Assembly (NCBI RefSeq): GCF_016863115.1
Contig: NZ_BOOG01000009.1
Span: 48,574-112,573 of the forward strand
Direction of reading: 5' to 3'
Origin: Sphaerimonospora thailandensis
Lineage (GTDB): Bacteria; Actinomycetota; Actinomycetes; Streptosporangiales; Streptosporangiaceae
Length of the DNA: 64,000 bases
Shown here: piece by piece, positions 17,802 through 26,800 of the stretch
Numbering within the stretch: the stretch's first letter is position 1
How the letters are laid out: the number at the start of each line of letters is the position of its first letter
The notes under the pieces: model-generated
The model's input: only the letters and a program-made list of their open reading frames with translations
What the model was told of the DNA's origin: nothing
Database searches by the model: none
Made by a program: the position numbers and the translations under genes

Positions 17802-18677
17802 ATGCGAGTGCGTCGAATAGGGGCGGTCCTCGGCGTCGCGGCCATGGTCGTGGGCCTCGCGGCCTGCGGGAGCGACAAGACCTACGACAGCGTCGCCGAC
17901 AAGGTGAAGGACGCCAAGAAGATCGTCGTCGGCACCAAGTGGGACCAGCCCGGGCTCGGCCTGAAAGACCCCGCCAAGGGCGAGCCCGAAGGGTTCGACG
18001 TCGAGGTCGCGAAGTACGTCGTCAAGGAGCTGGCCGGCGGCCAGGACGTCGACATCGAATGGAAGGAGTCGGCCTCCTCCAACCGTGAGGCGTTCCTCGC
18101 CAACGGCACCGTGGACCTGATCGTCGCGTCATACTCGATCACTGAAAGCCGTAAGGAGAAGGTGACCTTCGGCGGGCCGTACATCGTCGCCCACCAGGAC
18201 GTCATGGTCCGCGGCGACGACACCGGCATCGCCAAGCCCGAGGACCTGGCCGGCAAGCGGATCTGCCAGGCCGCGGGCTCCAACTCCTACAAGCGGATCA
18301 CCGACCCGCCGCCGGACGGCGCGCTCGACCTCGACGCCGAACTGGTGGGCGCGGCCACCTACTCCGAGTGCGTGAACAAGCTCGGCGGCAACAACCTCGA
18401 CGCGGTCACCACCGACGACCTCATCCTGGCCGGGTTCGCCACCCAGGCCGCCGAGCAGGGCGGCGCCAGCTTCAAGATCCTGGGCAAGCCGTTCACCGAC
18501 GAGAAGTACGGCGTCGGCCTGAAGAAGGGCGACACCAAGACCTGCGAAGCGGTCAACGCCGCGATCACCAAGATGTACCAGGACGGCACCATCCAGCAAC
18601 TGTTCAGCAAGTGGTTCGGAAAGGCCCAGGGCCTCAGCGCCCCCACGGCCGCCCCCGCCTTCGAGCCCTGCGCCTGA
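17802..18677 (+). CDS. gluB: Glutamate-type ABC transporter substrate-binding lipoprotein
   Basis: The 291-residue protein has a lipoprotein signal peptide ending VGLAACGS. The SBP type 3 fold follows: KKIVVGTKWDQPGLGLKDP at lobe 1, GFDVEVAKYV, FLANGTVDLIVASYSITESRKEKVTFGGPY, and the closing helix MYQDGTIQQLFSKWFGKA read in segments. Two cysteine pairs in the mature part (near residues 161-189 and the C terminus) may form disulfides. It follows the ATPase gene by 56 bases with an AGAGGTGGCA ribosome site. It delivers the amino acid to the two permeases downstream. Confidence 0.88.
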   Translation: MRVRRIGAVLGVAAMVVGLAACGSDKTYDSVADKVKDAKKIVVGTKWDQPGLGLKDPAKGEPEGFDVEVAKYVVKELAGGQDVDIEWKESASSNREAFLANGTVDLIVASYSITESRKEKVTFGGPYIVAHQDVMVRGDDTGIAKPEDLAGKRICQAAGSNSYKRITDPPPDGALDLDAELVGAATYSECVNKLGGNNLDAVTTDDLILAGFATQAAEQGGASFKILGKPFTDEKYGVGLKKGDTKTCEAVNAAITKMYQDGTIQQLFSKWFGKAQGLSAPTAAPAFEPCA

Positions 18678-18771
18678 CCTGTCGCATGGCGCGGCCGGTG
18701 ACCCGGTGCCCCGGGTCACCGGCCGACGTCGCCCGACAGAACAGCACGGCAGAGCAGCACCGTGGAGCACG

Positions 18772-19440
18772 ATGAATGATCTGATCAAATACGCGCCCGA
18801 CCTGGCCGCGGGCTTCCTGGTGAACGTGGAGCTCTCCCTCGTGTGCGCGGTCCTGTCACTGATCGCCGGCACGGTGCTCGTGTCCCTGCGGGTCGCGCCG
18901 ACACCGGTCCTGCGCACGGCCGCCGCCACCTACATCAACATCGTGCGCAACACACCCCTGACGCTGGTGCTGGCCTTCTCCGCGCTGGGGCTGAGCGACA
19001 CGCTCGGCCTGTCCTTCTCCAAGGAGCCCAGCACCAACGCGTTCTGGCTGGTGGTGCTGGGCCTGTCCGCGTACACCGCCTCGTTCGTAGCCGAGACGCT
19101 GCGCTCGGGCATCAACACCGTGTCCCTGGGACAGGCGGAGGCGGCCCGCGCGATCGGGCTCACCTTCTTCCAGTCCCTGCGACTGATCATCCTGCCGCAG
19201 GCGTTCCGTGCGGTCATCGCGCCGATGGGCAGCGTCATGATCGCGATGATCAAGAACACCACGGTGGCCATCGCCGCCGGCTACCTCGCCGAATCGGCAT
19301 TCGTGATGAGGGACACCTTCGACGACACGGGCGTGTCGATCCCCATCTTCATCGGGCTCGTCCTCGCCTTCATGGCCATCACCCTGCCGGTCGGCTTCCT
19401 CACCGGCCGACTCTCCCGACGTCTGGCGGTGGTCCGATGA
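18772..19440 (+). CDS. gluC: Glutamate-type ABC transporter permease, first subunit
   Basis: The 222-residue inner-membrane subunit has about five transmembrane helices and the His/Glu/Gln permease signature EAARAIGLTFFQSLRLIILPQ near residues 122-142. ATG 18772 is used because GGAG stands five bases upstream and the protein then begins directly with an amphipathic N terminus; the open frame extends further up without support. The stop overlaps the start of the second permease (ATGA). Confidence 0.88.
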   Translation: MNDLIKYAPDLAAGFLVNVELSLVCAVLSLIAGTVLVSLRVAPTPVLRTAAATYINIVRNTPLTLVLAFSALGLSDTLGLSFSKEPSTNAFWLVVLGLSAYTASFVAETLRSGINTVSLGQAEAARAIGLTFFQSLRLIILPQAFRAVIAPMGSVMIAMIKNTTVAIAAGYLAESAFVMRDTFDDTGVSIPIFIGLVLAFMAITLPVGFLTGRLSRRLAVVR

Positions 19441-20306
19441 GCGGCCCAGTGACCACTTCGGTGCTGTTCGACGCGCCGGGACCCCGGGCACGGCTGCGCA
19501 ACAACGCGCTGACGCTGCTGGCCTTGATCGGGATCGCGGCGATCGCCTACCTCGTCTATCTGAGGTTCGACGAGAAGCACCAGTGGGAGGGGAGGATCTG
19601 GGAGCCGTTCACCGAGTCCGCGACCTGGACCGGGTACATCATCCCCGGCCTACTCGGCACGCTGAAGGCCGCTGGTCTCAGCGCGGTGTTCGCGCTCGTC
19701 TTCGGCTCGGTCTTCGGTCTGGCCAGGCTCTCCGACCACCGATGGATCAGGGTGTCCGCAGGCGCGGTCGTCGAGGTCTTCCGCTCGATCCCGCTGCTTC
19801 TTCTGATCTTCTTCCTGTTCTTCCTCGCCCCCAGCGTCTTCGGCGGCGGTGACTACACGCTGATCGCGCTGGTGGCCGGTCTCACGCTCTACAACGGTTC
19901 GGTCCTCGCCGAGGTGGTCCGAGCCGGCGTCCTGGCCGTGCCGAAGGGCCAGTCGGAGGCGGCCTACGCGATCGGGTTCCGCAAGAACCAGGTGATGCGG
20001 CTGGTCCTGCTTCCGCAGGCAGTCACCGCGATGATGCCCGCCATCGTGAGCCAGCTCGTCGTGCTGCTCAAGGACACCGCGCTGGGCTACATCATCGCGT
20101 ACGTCGACCTGCTCAACTATGGATTCAGGGTCCTCCCGGCTCGCTTCTTCGGATCGCTCATCCCCGCCGCGATCGTCATCGGAGTCATCTACGTCGGTCT
20201 CAACATGACGCTCAGCGCCCTGGCCACCTGGCTGGAGAGGCGGAGCAGGCGCAGCCGCAGAACATCCGTGAAACCGATACCTGCGACGGCGGACATCGGC
20301 GAGTAG
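19437..20306 (+). CDS. gluD: Glutamate-type ABC transporter permease, second subunit
   Basis: The 289-residue permease has an N-terminal transmembrane helix (about 24-43), then the core TM domain with GTLKAAGLSAVFALVFG, VVEVFRSIPLLLLIFFLFF and the coupling-helix motif QSEAAYAIGFRKNQVMRLVLLPQ around 180-200. It starts within the stop codon of the first permease gene. The cytoplasmic tail is basic and ends after the last helix. It closes the transporter unit; a further binding-protein gene follows 38 bases later. Confidence 0.88.
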   Translation: MSGPVTTSVLFDAPGPRARLRNNALTLLALIGIAAIAYLVYLRFDEKHQWEGRIWEPFTESATWTGYIIPGLLGTLKAAGLSAVFALVFGSVFGLARLSDHRWIRVSAGAVVEVFRSIPLLLLIFFLFFLAPSVFGGGDYTLIALVAGLTLYNGSVLAEVVRAGVLAVPKGQSEAAYAIGFRKNQVMRLVLLPQAVTAMMPAIVSQLVVLLKDTALGYIIAYVDLLNYGFRVLPARFFGSLIPAAIVIGVIYVGLNMTLSALATWLERRSRRSRRTSVKPIPATADIGE

Positions 20307-20344
20307 CTCGGTTTGATCAGGCCGGTCCGGTCATCCATGGGCAA

Positions 20345-21151
20345 GTGTTTGCCGTGTCGCTCCTTGCCGCCCGTCGGACCGGCCGTGATCCTGGGCAGGT
20401 GCGGCGTGTCGTGGCCCTGTTAGCAGGCGTAGCGATGGCGGGCACGCTGCTCACGGGATGCGGGAGCAGCGGCACGCTCGTCGTCGGCGTGCGTCAGGGA
20501 CAGCCTGGGCTCGTCACACCCCTCCCCGGCGGGAGAGTCTCCGGCTTCGACATCGCGGTGGCCCACTACGTCGCCCATGAGCTCGGCTACCGTGACGACC
20601 AGATCACCTACACCGCCGACCCGGAACAGGCCGACCTGGTCCTCGGCACGATGGGCTCACCCGCCCTGCGGAACGTCGCCGGGCCCTACCTGGAGACCAG
20701 CACCGACATCCTCGTCCGCGCGGGCGACCTGACGATACGCAAGCTGCGTGATCTCGCCCGCAGACGCGTCTGCGCGACCAGCGCGTCGGCGAAGCGCCTC
20801 ATCCGGGCGTTCGGCGGGAAATGGAAGGACGCGTTCCTCGCGGAGGCGAACGTCCCGGCCGCGTGCGCGCCGCTGCTGGCCGACGGGAGGATCGACGCGA
20901 TCGTGGCCGACGCCCCCGTCCTCGTCGGTCTCGCCGCGCAGTACCCCGGCCGGTTCCGGATCAGCGGCCGCCCCCTGACCACCGAGCGGTACGGCATCGG
21001 CACCGGATCGGACACGCTCAGGGACCAGGTCAACGACGCCCTGCGCCACATGTTCGACGACGGCGCCTGGAAACGCGCCGTCATCGACTATCTCGGCGTG
21101 CTGGCCACGCGATACACCTCACCCCCGGCCCTGCCGCGCTCGCAGCTGTAG
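20345..21151 (+). CDS. Second, divergent amino-acid-binding lipoprotein
   Basis: The protein (268 residues from GTG 20345) has a lipobox LLTGCGSS and a reduced SBP type 3 fold: TLVVGVRQGQPGLVTPLPGGRVSGFDIAVAHYVAHELGY in pieces, DLVLGTMGSPALRNVAGPYLETSTDILVRAGDL, and a closing helix ALRHMFDDGAWKRAVIDYLG. The start is uncertain: GTG 20345, GTG 20354 or a GTG nearer the signal peptide (about 20399) are possible. It lies 38 bases after the last permease gene, so it may be a second receptor for the same transporter with another ligand. Compared with the first receptor it lacks the typical motif VASYSITESR, which is replaced by LGTMGSPALR; ligand contacts may therefore differ. Confidence 0.75.
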   Translation: MFAVSLLAARRTGRDPGQVRRVVALLAGVAMAGTLLTGCGSSGTLVVGVRQGQPGLVTPLPGGRVSGFDIAVAHYVAHELGYRDDQITYTADPEQADLVLGTMGSPALRNVAGPYLETSTDILVRAGDLTIRKLRDLARRRVCATSASAKRLIRAFGGKWKDAFLAEANVPAACAPLLADGRIDAIVADAPVLVGLAAQYPGRFRISGRPLTTERYGIGTGSDTLRDQVNDALRHMFDDGAWKRAVIDYLGVLATRYTSPPALPRSQL

Positions 21152-21212
21152 CGCGGTCGGCGGTGGAGGGGGTCGGTGGTGTAGTGGCCGATGGCGTACT
21201 GGCCGGCGACGG

Positions 21213-22838
21213 TCAGCGGGCGAACTCGGTGGCCCGCGACTCGCGGACCACGTTGATCCGGATCTGGCCCGGGTAGGTGAGCTCCTCCTCGACCTGCTTG
21301 GCGACATCCCGCGCGATCACCTGGGCCTGGATGTCGTCCACCGCATCCGGTCGCACCATCACCCGGATCTCCCGGCCGGCCTGCATCGCGAACACCTTGT
21401 CCACACCTTCGTACGACTGGGCGATCTCCTCGAGCCGCTCGAGCCGCTTGACATACGCCTCGAGAGACTCGCGCCGCGCCCCCGGCCGGCCACCGCTGAT
21501 CGCGTCGGCGGCCTGGGTCAGCACGGCCTCGACCGTACGGACCTCCACCTCGTTGTGATGCGCCTCGATCGCGTGGACCACGTCCTCGTGCTCGCCGTAC
21601 CGCCGGGCGATCTCCGCTCCGATCAGCGCGTGGCTGCCCTCGACCTCGTGGGTGAGCGCCTTGCCGATGTCGTGCAGCAGCGCGCACCGCTTCACCAGGT
21701 CACGATCGAGCCGCAGCTCCGAAGCCATGATCCCGGCCAGATGCGCCGACTCGATCAGGTGCTTGAGCACGTTCTGCCCGTACGAGGTGCGGTAACGGAG
21801 CTGCCCGAGCAGCGTGACCAGCTCCGGATGCATCTCGGTGATGCCCAACTCGACCAGCGCGTCCTCTCCCGCGCGGACGCACAGGTCGAGCACCTCTGCC
21901 TTGCTGCGTTCGTGGGCCTCCTCGATGCGCTGGGGATGGATGCGCCCGTCGAGGACCAACTTCTCCAGCGTCAGCCTCGCCGTCTCCCGCCGCACGGGGT
22001 CGAAGCACGACAGGAGCACGGCCTCCGGCGTGTCGTCGATGATCAGGTTGACGCCGGTCGTGGACTCGAAGGCCCGGATGTTGCGGCCCTCACGGCCGAT
22101 GATGCGACCCTTCATCTCGTCGCCGGGCAGATGGAGCACGCTGACCACCGACTCGGCCGTCTGCTCGGTGGCCACCCGCTGGACGGCCAATGTCACGATC
22201 TTGCAGGCACGCTTCTCGCCTTCCTTGCGCGCCTCACTCTCGATCTCCCGCACGATCAGCGCGGCCTCGCGCTTGGCCTGGTTCTCGATCTCCCTGACCA
22301 GCTCGCCCTTGGCCTGCCCGGCGGTGAGACCCGCCACCCGTTCCAGGATTTCCCGGCGCCGCTCGGCGGCCCGGTCGAGCTCCTCACGGCGGTCGGCCAG
22401 CTCGGTCTCCGTCTCAGCCAGCTTGCGCGCCCGATCGGCCTGCCGGCGGGCTTCCTCGTCCAGCCGCTGCTCACGCTCGGCCAGCCGGCCCTCCCGCCGT
22501 TCGAGGTCGGTCCGGAGCTCCTTGATCTCCGTCTTGAGGACCCTGGCCTCCTCCTCGACCTCCTTGCGCATGGCCGCGGCGCTCTCGGCCAGGGAATCGG
22601 ACTTCTTGAGGATCTCCTCCGCGTCCTTCTCCGCCTTGATGCGGATCTCCTCGGCCTCCCGCCTGGCCCGCTCCAGCTCCTCATCCATCTCAGCCGTCAC
22701 CGCGCTGAGCTGTTCGGGCGAAGGACCGGCCGACGGGAGCAGGCCACCGGTACGACGCACGACGATCACGAGGGCCGCGACCGACACGAGCGCCAGCAGC
22801 ACCACCGCAACCGCCAAAACGATCACGACCGTATTCAT
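21213..22838 (-). CDS. rny: Ribonuclease Y
   Basis: RNase Y is a membrane-bound endonuclease that begins mRNA decay. The 541-residue protein has an N-terminal transmembrane helix (about 5-28), a long coiled coil rich in Glu/Arg (about 45-215), a KH domain with [17 protein letters not shown] (about 235-251) and an HD domain with [10 protein letters not shown] near residue 388. Length and domain order match the family. It lies in the recA-recX-rny neighbourhood usual for actinobacteria and has its own upstream gap. Confidence 0.95.
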   Translation of the reverse strand: MNTVVIVLAVAVVLLALVSVAALVIVVRRTGGLLPSAGPSPEQLSAVTAEMDEELERARREAEEIRIKAEKDAEEILKKSDSLAESAAAMRKEVEEEARVLKTEIKELRTDLERREGRLAEREQRLDEEARRQADRARKLAETETELADRREELDRAAERRREILERVAGLTAGQAKGELVREIENQAKREAALIVREIESEARKEGEKRACKIVTLAVQRVATEQTAESVVSVLHLPGDEMKGRIIGREGRNIRAFESTTGVNLIIDDTPEAVLLSCFDPVRRETARLTLEKLVLDGRIHPQRIEEAHERSKAEVLDLCVRAGEDALVELGITEMHPELVTLLGQLRYRTSYGQNVLKHLIESAHLAGIMASELRLDRDLVKRCALLHDIGKALTHEVEGSHALIGAEIARRYGEHEDVVHAIEAHHNEVEVRTVEAVLTQAADAISGGRPGARRESLEAYVKRLERLEEIAQSYEGVDKVFAMQAGREIRVMVRPDAVDDIQAQVIARDVAKQVEEELTYPGQIRINVVRESRATEFAR

Positions 22839-23142
22839 GCGCGCTCACCCTCTCCTCGCCTTGCGATCTCTGCCAGCGAGGGAGCACACGCGCAGCACGA
22901 CAGCACCCGGCGGCGTCACCAGGACAAATATCGTCTCAATCTCCGGGCATCCCGGAGGACGCCCGACATGGCCCGGAGGCCGGTCAATATCTATCGCCTG
23001 TCGTTCACCGTTATGGAAATCCGCGCTGCGCGGAGTGTTACTCCTCACTGCGGTCGAGATTAAGCGTCAGAGAGGTAACGAGCAAGCAAAGACTGTCAGG
23101 ATCTCCCCACATCGGGCCGTCGGTCCGGCCACATGGGCGCTC
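22839..23142. other. Gap between rny and recX with short palindromes
   Basis: No credible gene is seen in these 304 bases. They hold a perfect palindromic hairpin TCCGCGC-T-GCGCGGA (23020-23034), which may end the recA-recX transcript, and a TTGACC on the minus strand near 22986 that could be part of the rny promoter. The stretch 22915-23090 is more AT-rich than the flanking genes, as expected for a promoter. Confidence 0.45.
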
Positions 23143-23712
23143 TCAGCCGATCTCCTCGGGGAGATCGTCCACGTCGCAACCCTCGGTTTCCAGGGCCTCC
23201 CGGACGACCCGGAACGCCAGGCCCGGCGAGTAGCCCTTGCGGGCCAGCATCCCCACCAGCCTCCGGGTCCGCGCCCTCGGGTCGGCACCATGCGTGGCGG
23301 CCAGCCTGCGTGCGACCAAGATCCGCGCGGTCTCGACCTCCTGCTCCGGATCGAGTTGTTCCACCGCGTCCTGGACCGTCTCCTCATCCACGCCGCGATG
23401 CCGCAACTCCTGGGCGAGCGCCCGCCGGGCCAGGCCTCGGCCGTGATGCCGCGAGCTCACCCAGGCCGCGGCGAACGCCTCGTCGTCGATCAGCCCGACC
23501 TCGGAGAACCGCTCAAGCACGGCCCGAGCCGCCTCCTCTGGGACCCCCCGCCTGCTCAGAGCGTCCGCGAGCTGAGCCCGGGTCTTCGGCGCCATCGTCA
23601 GCAGCCGCAGGCAGATCGCCCTCGCCACCGCCTCCGGATCGGCATCGGGCTCCCTGGGGTCCCCGTCCGGTCCCCGGCCCTCACGCCGGCCGGGGAACTC
23701 GTCGCGTCTCAT
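23143..23712 (-). CDS. recX: RecA regulatory protein RecX
   Basis: RecX caps and modulates RecA filaments. The 189-residue all-helical protein has three repeated three-helix modules (AICLRLLTMAPKTRAQLADALSRRG; AAWVSSRHHGRGLARRALAQELRHRG; and a third around residues 130-175) read in segments. It starts eight bases after the recA stop, the standard recA-recX operon, so it is co-induced with recA by DNA damage. Confidence 0.93.
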   Translation of the reverse strand: MRRDEFPGRREGRGPDGDPREPDADPEAVARAICLRLLTMAPKTRAQLADALSRRGVPEEAARAVLERFSEVGLIDDEAFAAAWVSSRHHGRGLARRALAQELRHRGVDEETVQDAVEQLDPEQEVETARILVARRLAATHGADPRARTRRLVGMLARKGYSPGLAFRVVREALETEGCDVDDLPEEIG

Positions 23713-23720
23713 CCTGGAGA

Positions 23721-24842
23721 TCAGACGTCACCCGGCTTGGGCGTGCTGGCCTTGCTGCCCCGCCCGGATGTGGAAGCGGCCCGCCCGGATGAGGGAGCGG
23801 CCGGGGCGGCGGGAGCCGCCGGAGCCGCCTCGCCGGGGGTGTCGAGGCGCGGCCCGATGCCGAGCTTCTCCTTGATCTTCTTCTCGATCTCGTTGGCGAT
23901 GTCGGGGTTGTTCTTCAGGAAGTTTCGGGCGTTCTCCTTGCCCTGCCCGAGCTGGTCGCCCTCGTACGTGTACCAGGCGCCTGCCTTCCGCACGAACCCG
24001 TGCTCGACCCCCATGTCGATCAGGCCGCCCTCCCGAGAGATGCCCTGACCGTAAAGGATGTCGAAATCCGCTTGACGGAATGGCGGACTGACCTTATTCT
24101 TCACCACTTTTACCCGGGTCCGGTTGCCGACCGGCTCGGTGCCGTCCTTCAGCGTCTCGATCCGCCGCACGTCCAGCCGCACCGACGCATAGAACTTCAG
24201 CGCCTTACCACCTGTGGTGGTTTCGGGTGATCCGAACATGACTCCGATTTTTTCCCGCAATTGGTTGATAAAGATAGCGGTTGTCCGGGTTTGGTTGAGT
24301 GCGCCGGCGATTTTGCGGAGGGCCTGCGACATGAGGCGGGCCTGGAGGCCGACGTGGCTGTCGCCCATCTCGCCCTCGATCTCGGCCTTCGGCACAAGTG
24401 CCGCCACCGAGTCGATGACGATGATGTCGACGGCGCCGGAGCGGATCAGCATGTCCGCGATCTCCAGGGCCTGCTCGCCGGTGTCGGGCTGGGAGACGAG
24501 CAGCGCGTCGACGTCGACGCCCAACTTCTTCGCGTACTCCGGGTCGAGGGCGTGCTCGGCGTCGATGAACGCGGCGATCCCCCCACCCTTCTGGGCGTTG
24601 GCCACCGCGTGCAGCGCGACGGTCGTCTTACCGGACGACTCGGGTCCGTACACCTCCACGATCCGGCCTCGGGGGAAGCCGCCGATGCCCAGGGCGACGT
24701 CGAGGGAGATCGAGCCGGTCGGGATGACCTCGATCGGGGGGCGCGTGTCATCGCCGAGGCGCATGACGGAGCCCTTGCCGAACTGCCGCTCGATCTGCGC
24801 GAGGGCGGTCTCGAGGGCCTTCTCGCGATCGTTGATTGCCAT
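23721..24842 (-). CDS. recA: Recombinase A
   Basis: RecA forms filaments on single-stranded DNA, drives strand exchange and triggers LexA self-cleavage. The 373-residue protein has Walker A GPESSGKT (66-73), the Walker B region [12 protein letters not shown], the L1 and L2 DNA-binding loops ([14 protein letters not shown] and [20 protein letters not shown]) and a C-terminal tail with Ala/Pro repeats. ATG 24842 follows AGGGGG. A LexA box lies upstream at 24982-24995. Two internal patches (codons about 178-220 and 237-262) have much lower G+C and unusual codons compared with the rest of the gene. There is no intein. Confidence 0.98.
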   Translation of the reverse strand: MAINDREKALETALAQIERQFGKGSVMRLGDDTRPPIEVIPTGSISLDVALGIGGFPRGRIVEVYGPESSGKTTVALHAVANAQKGGGIAAFIDAEHALDPEYAKKLGVDVDALLVSQPDTGEQALEIADMLIRSGAVDIIVIDSVAALVPKAEIEGEMGDSHVGLQARLMSQALRKIAGALNQTRTTAIFINQLREKIGVMFGSPETTTGGKALKFYASVRLDVRRIETLKDGTEPVGNRTRVKVVKNKVSPPFRQADFDILYGQGISREGGLIDMGVEHGFVRKAGAWYTYEGDQLGQGKENARNFLKNNPDIANEIEKKIKEKLGIGPRLDTPGEAAPAAPAAPAAPSSGRAASTSGRGSKASTPKPGDV

Positions 24843-24965
24843 TACTGCCCCCTGGAGGGTCGTCGTCTGCTCGGTCACCAGAAAACTACGGGGTGCCACC
24901 GACATTTTCCGGGGCTTCCCGGGAGCCCTCGGGACTCCCATCGGCTCCGCCGCACCCCGGCGGCG

Positions 24966-24995
24966 ACGAGTCAAATATAGCCGAACGGCTGTTCG
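24966..24995 (-). promoter_or_regulatory. recA SOS box and promoter
   Basis: CGAAC-GGCT-GTTCG at 24982-24995 is a perfect core of the actinobacterial LexA box (GAAC-N4-GTTC with outer C/G). On the minus strand it is followed six bases later by TATATT (24979-24974), a good -10 box, so LexA bound here would block the promoter. The transcript would begin near 24966 with a leader of about 120 bases. Confidence 0.85.
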
Positions 24996-25162
24996 ATCAC
25001 ATGCCATCTCACGTCATCGCTCCGATCCCTCCGATGATGGCGTCCGCCACCCGCCCTCTCGGGTCGAGCACACCCGGGCGGCGAAGGCCTCGACCGCGAC
25101 TTGGCCGCGTCCATGTGGTCGAAGATGCGGCGATGTGGCAGGCGGCCAGGTGAGGGGCTCGA

Positions 25163-25234
25163 TCAACGGCCAGGCTCGGCCTCGACAACCGGACCCAGAT
25201 CGCGCTCCTCGCGCACGACGCGGGGCTGGCCTGA
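25163..25234 (+). pseudogene. Remnant of a LuxR/NarL-type HTH regulator (C-terminal end)
   Basis: In the frame ending with TGA 25232-25234 the residues read STARLGLDNRTQIALLAHDAGLA, split here at the conserved core LGLDNRTQ, which is the last helix of a LuxR-type DNA-binding domain. A stop codon and unrelated sequence precede it within 25 codons, so only the tail survives. The rest of the 24996-25342 gap shows no other credible gene. Confidence 0.5.
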
Positions 25235-25342
25235 CCCGAACCTCTCCGTTAGATGTCCGGGCCTTACCCCGGCATGGTTGTCAGCTGACTGACCTGCGGC
25301 AATGCTTGTAGGAAAGTCGGATCCCCGGAGAAGGCGGCGACG

Positions 25343-25618
25343 GTGACGAGCACCAGTGAGTACGGCTGGCGGCGCCGTTCCCTCCTGGAAACCCTCGCCG
25401 GGCAGCTTCCGGAGCGGGGGCTCGCCAGCCGGATGATCGGCGGGGAGGAGCCGGTGCTGTGGATCTGGCACCCGCGCACCAGGAAGCAGACGATCGTCTT
25501 CGCCTCCCCTGCCAAGGAGGGCTGGGTGTTCCTGTGGTCCCCCGACGGACAGGAGAACGCCGATGAGCCCGGCCTGGCGGCCGACAGGATCAGGAAGCTG
25601 CTGTCCCAACCCGTCTGA
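25343..25618 (+). CDS. Conserved small hypothetical protein
   Basis: The 91-residue protein starts at GTG 25343 after GGAGAAGG. It has no signal or membrane segment. A helical head (SLLETLAGQLPERGLASRMIGG) is followed by a small beta region rich in Trp (VLWIWHPRTRKQTIVFASPAKEGWVFLWSPDG, residues about 37-69) and a final helix. The pattern looks like a small ligand- or protein-binding domain, but I do not recognise it. It is a single gene ended by a strong hairpin shared with the convergent ABC operon. Confidence 0.6.
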   Translation: MTSTSEYGWRRRSLLETLAGQLPERGLASRMIGGEEPVLWIWHPRTRKQTIVFASPAKEGWVFLWSPDGQENADEPGLAADRIRKLLSQPV

Positions 25619-25649
25619 GCGTTGCCCGTCTCTCCATTCCCCAAGGCGC

Positions 25650-25685
25650 GAAGGCCGCCCCGATCTCAAGGTCGGGGCGGCCTTC
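25650..25685. terminator. Bidirectional hairpin terminator
   Basis: GAAGGCCGCCCCGA (25650-25663) pairs exactly with TCGGGGCGGCCTTC (25672-25685), giving a 14-bp stem with an eight-base loop. It lies between convergent genes ending at 25618 and 25715 and can serve both. Confidence 0.85.
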
Positions 25686-25714
25686 GGCGACCGGGGCCTG
25701 TGCGCAGGCGCTGT

Positions 25715-26800
25715 CTATCGGATGACCTCGCCGAGCTTGACGCGGGCGCCGGTACGGAGCACGGCCCGCTCGTAGACGCGGGCGCCGGCGAGTAGCACGA
25801 CCACGACCGCCGCGATCATCAGTGCCGCGGCGAGGACGATCTCCCCGAGCGGCACCTCCGCCGCCGCGGTGCGCACCGGCATGACCATCGAGGAGAACGG
25901 CGGGATCAGTGACAGGATCCTGGCCGGCGTTCCGGTCGGCTCGGCGGCCGCCAGGTACGACACCAGATAGGTCAGCGTCATCAGCATCGTCATCGGCGTC
26001 AGCACACCGTTGAGCTCCTCCTGTCTGGAGACCAGCGAGCCGAATGCGGCGGCGAGCGTCGAGAAGAAGGCGTAGCCCAGGATGAACCACACCACCGCGC
26101 TGATCACGATCCCGGCCATTCCCGGCGGGAGATCCGTGGCGAGCCCGCTGGCGAAGGCCGCACCGAGGCCGACCGCGATGACGACGCCGAGGTTGATCAG
26201 ACCGAGCACGCCCAGGCCGACGATCTTGCCGCCCAGGAGCTGCCAGGGCCGCACGGAGGTGAGCAGGATCTCGACGATCCGGCTGCCCTTCTCCTCGACC
26301 ACGCCCATCGCCACGAACATCGCGGAGTAGATGAGCAGGAAGAACAGCATCATCATCAACAGCATGGCGAGACCGGCTCGCACTCCCTCGTAGGCGGCGT
26401 CGGCCCCGACGGACACGACACGCAGCGGAGTGATCGTGAGACCGGCCTGCTTGATCTGGGCGTCGCGGTGGGCGCTCTGCAGGATGAGGCCGAGCCGGTC
26501 GTTGATCTCGCCGTCGGCCAGCACGGTCTGATCGTCGATCAGGGCGGCTTCGACGTCTCCGTCGATCACTGCCTTTCGCGCGGCCGCCTCATCGGCGTAC
26601 GTCACGAACTTCACCTGCTCGACGGCGGCCGGAGCCGTACCGACGACGCCCACGTCGTAGGTGTCGTTCCCGCCGAACAGCTTCGGGATGAACGCGAACG
26701 CGCCCACCAGCACAGCGGTGATCGCCAGGCTGACGATGAAACCCTTCGTCCTGATGCGCGTGCGGATCTCCCGCTGCGCCACCAGCCACAGCCCGTTCAT
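25715..26800 (-). CDS. ABC-2 type (NatB-like) export permease
   Basis: The 361-residue permease has an N-terminal helix (residues about 20-40), an extracytoplasmic domain of some 130 residues, and then about five transmembrane helices (from LAMLLMMMLFFLLIYSAMFVAMGVV at about 165 onward, named here in part). The motif VVEEKGSRIVEILLTSVRPWQLLGGKIVG is typical of NatB/ABC-2 exporters. It overlaps the ATPase gene upstream by four bases. The substrate is unknown; sodium, lipid, drug or peptide export are all possible. Confidence 0.85.
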   Translation of the reverse strand: MNGLWLVAQREIRTRIRTKGFIVSLAITAVLVGAFAFIPKLFGGNDTYDVGVVGTAPAAVEQVKFVTYADEAAARKAVIDGDVEAALIDDQTVLADGEINDRLGLILQSAHRDAQIKQAGLTITPLRVVSVGADAAYEGVRAGLAMLLMMMLFFLLIYSAMFVAMGVVEEKGSRIVEILLTSVRPWQLLGGKIVGLGVLGLINLGVVIAVGLGAAFASGLATDLPPGMAGIVISAVVWFILGYAFFSTLAAAFGSLVSRQEELNGVLTPMTMLMTLTYLVSYLAAAEPTGTPARILSLIPPFSSMVMPVRTAAAEVPLGEIVLAAALMIAAVVVVLLAGARVYERAVLRTGARVKLGEVIR

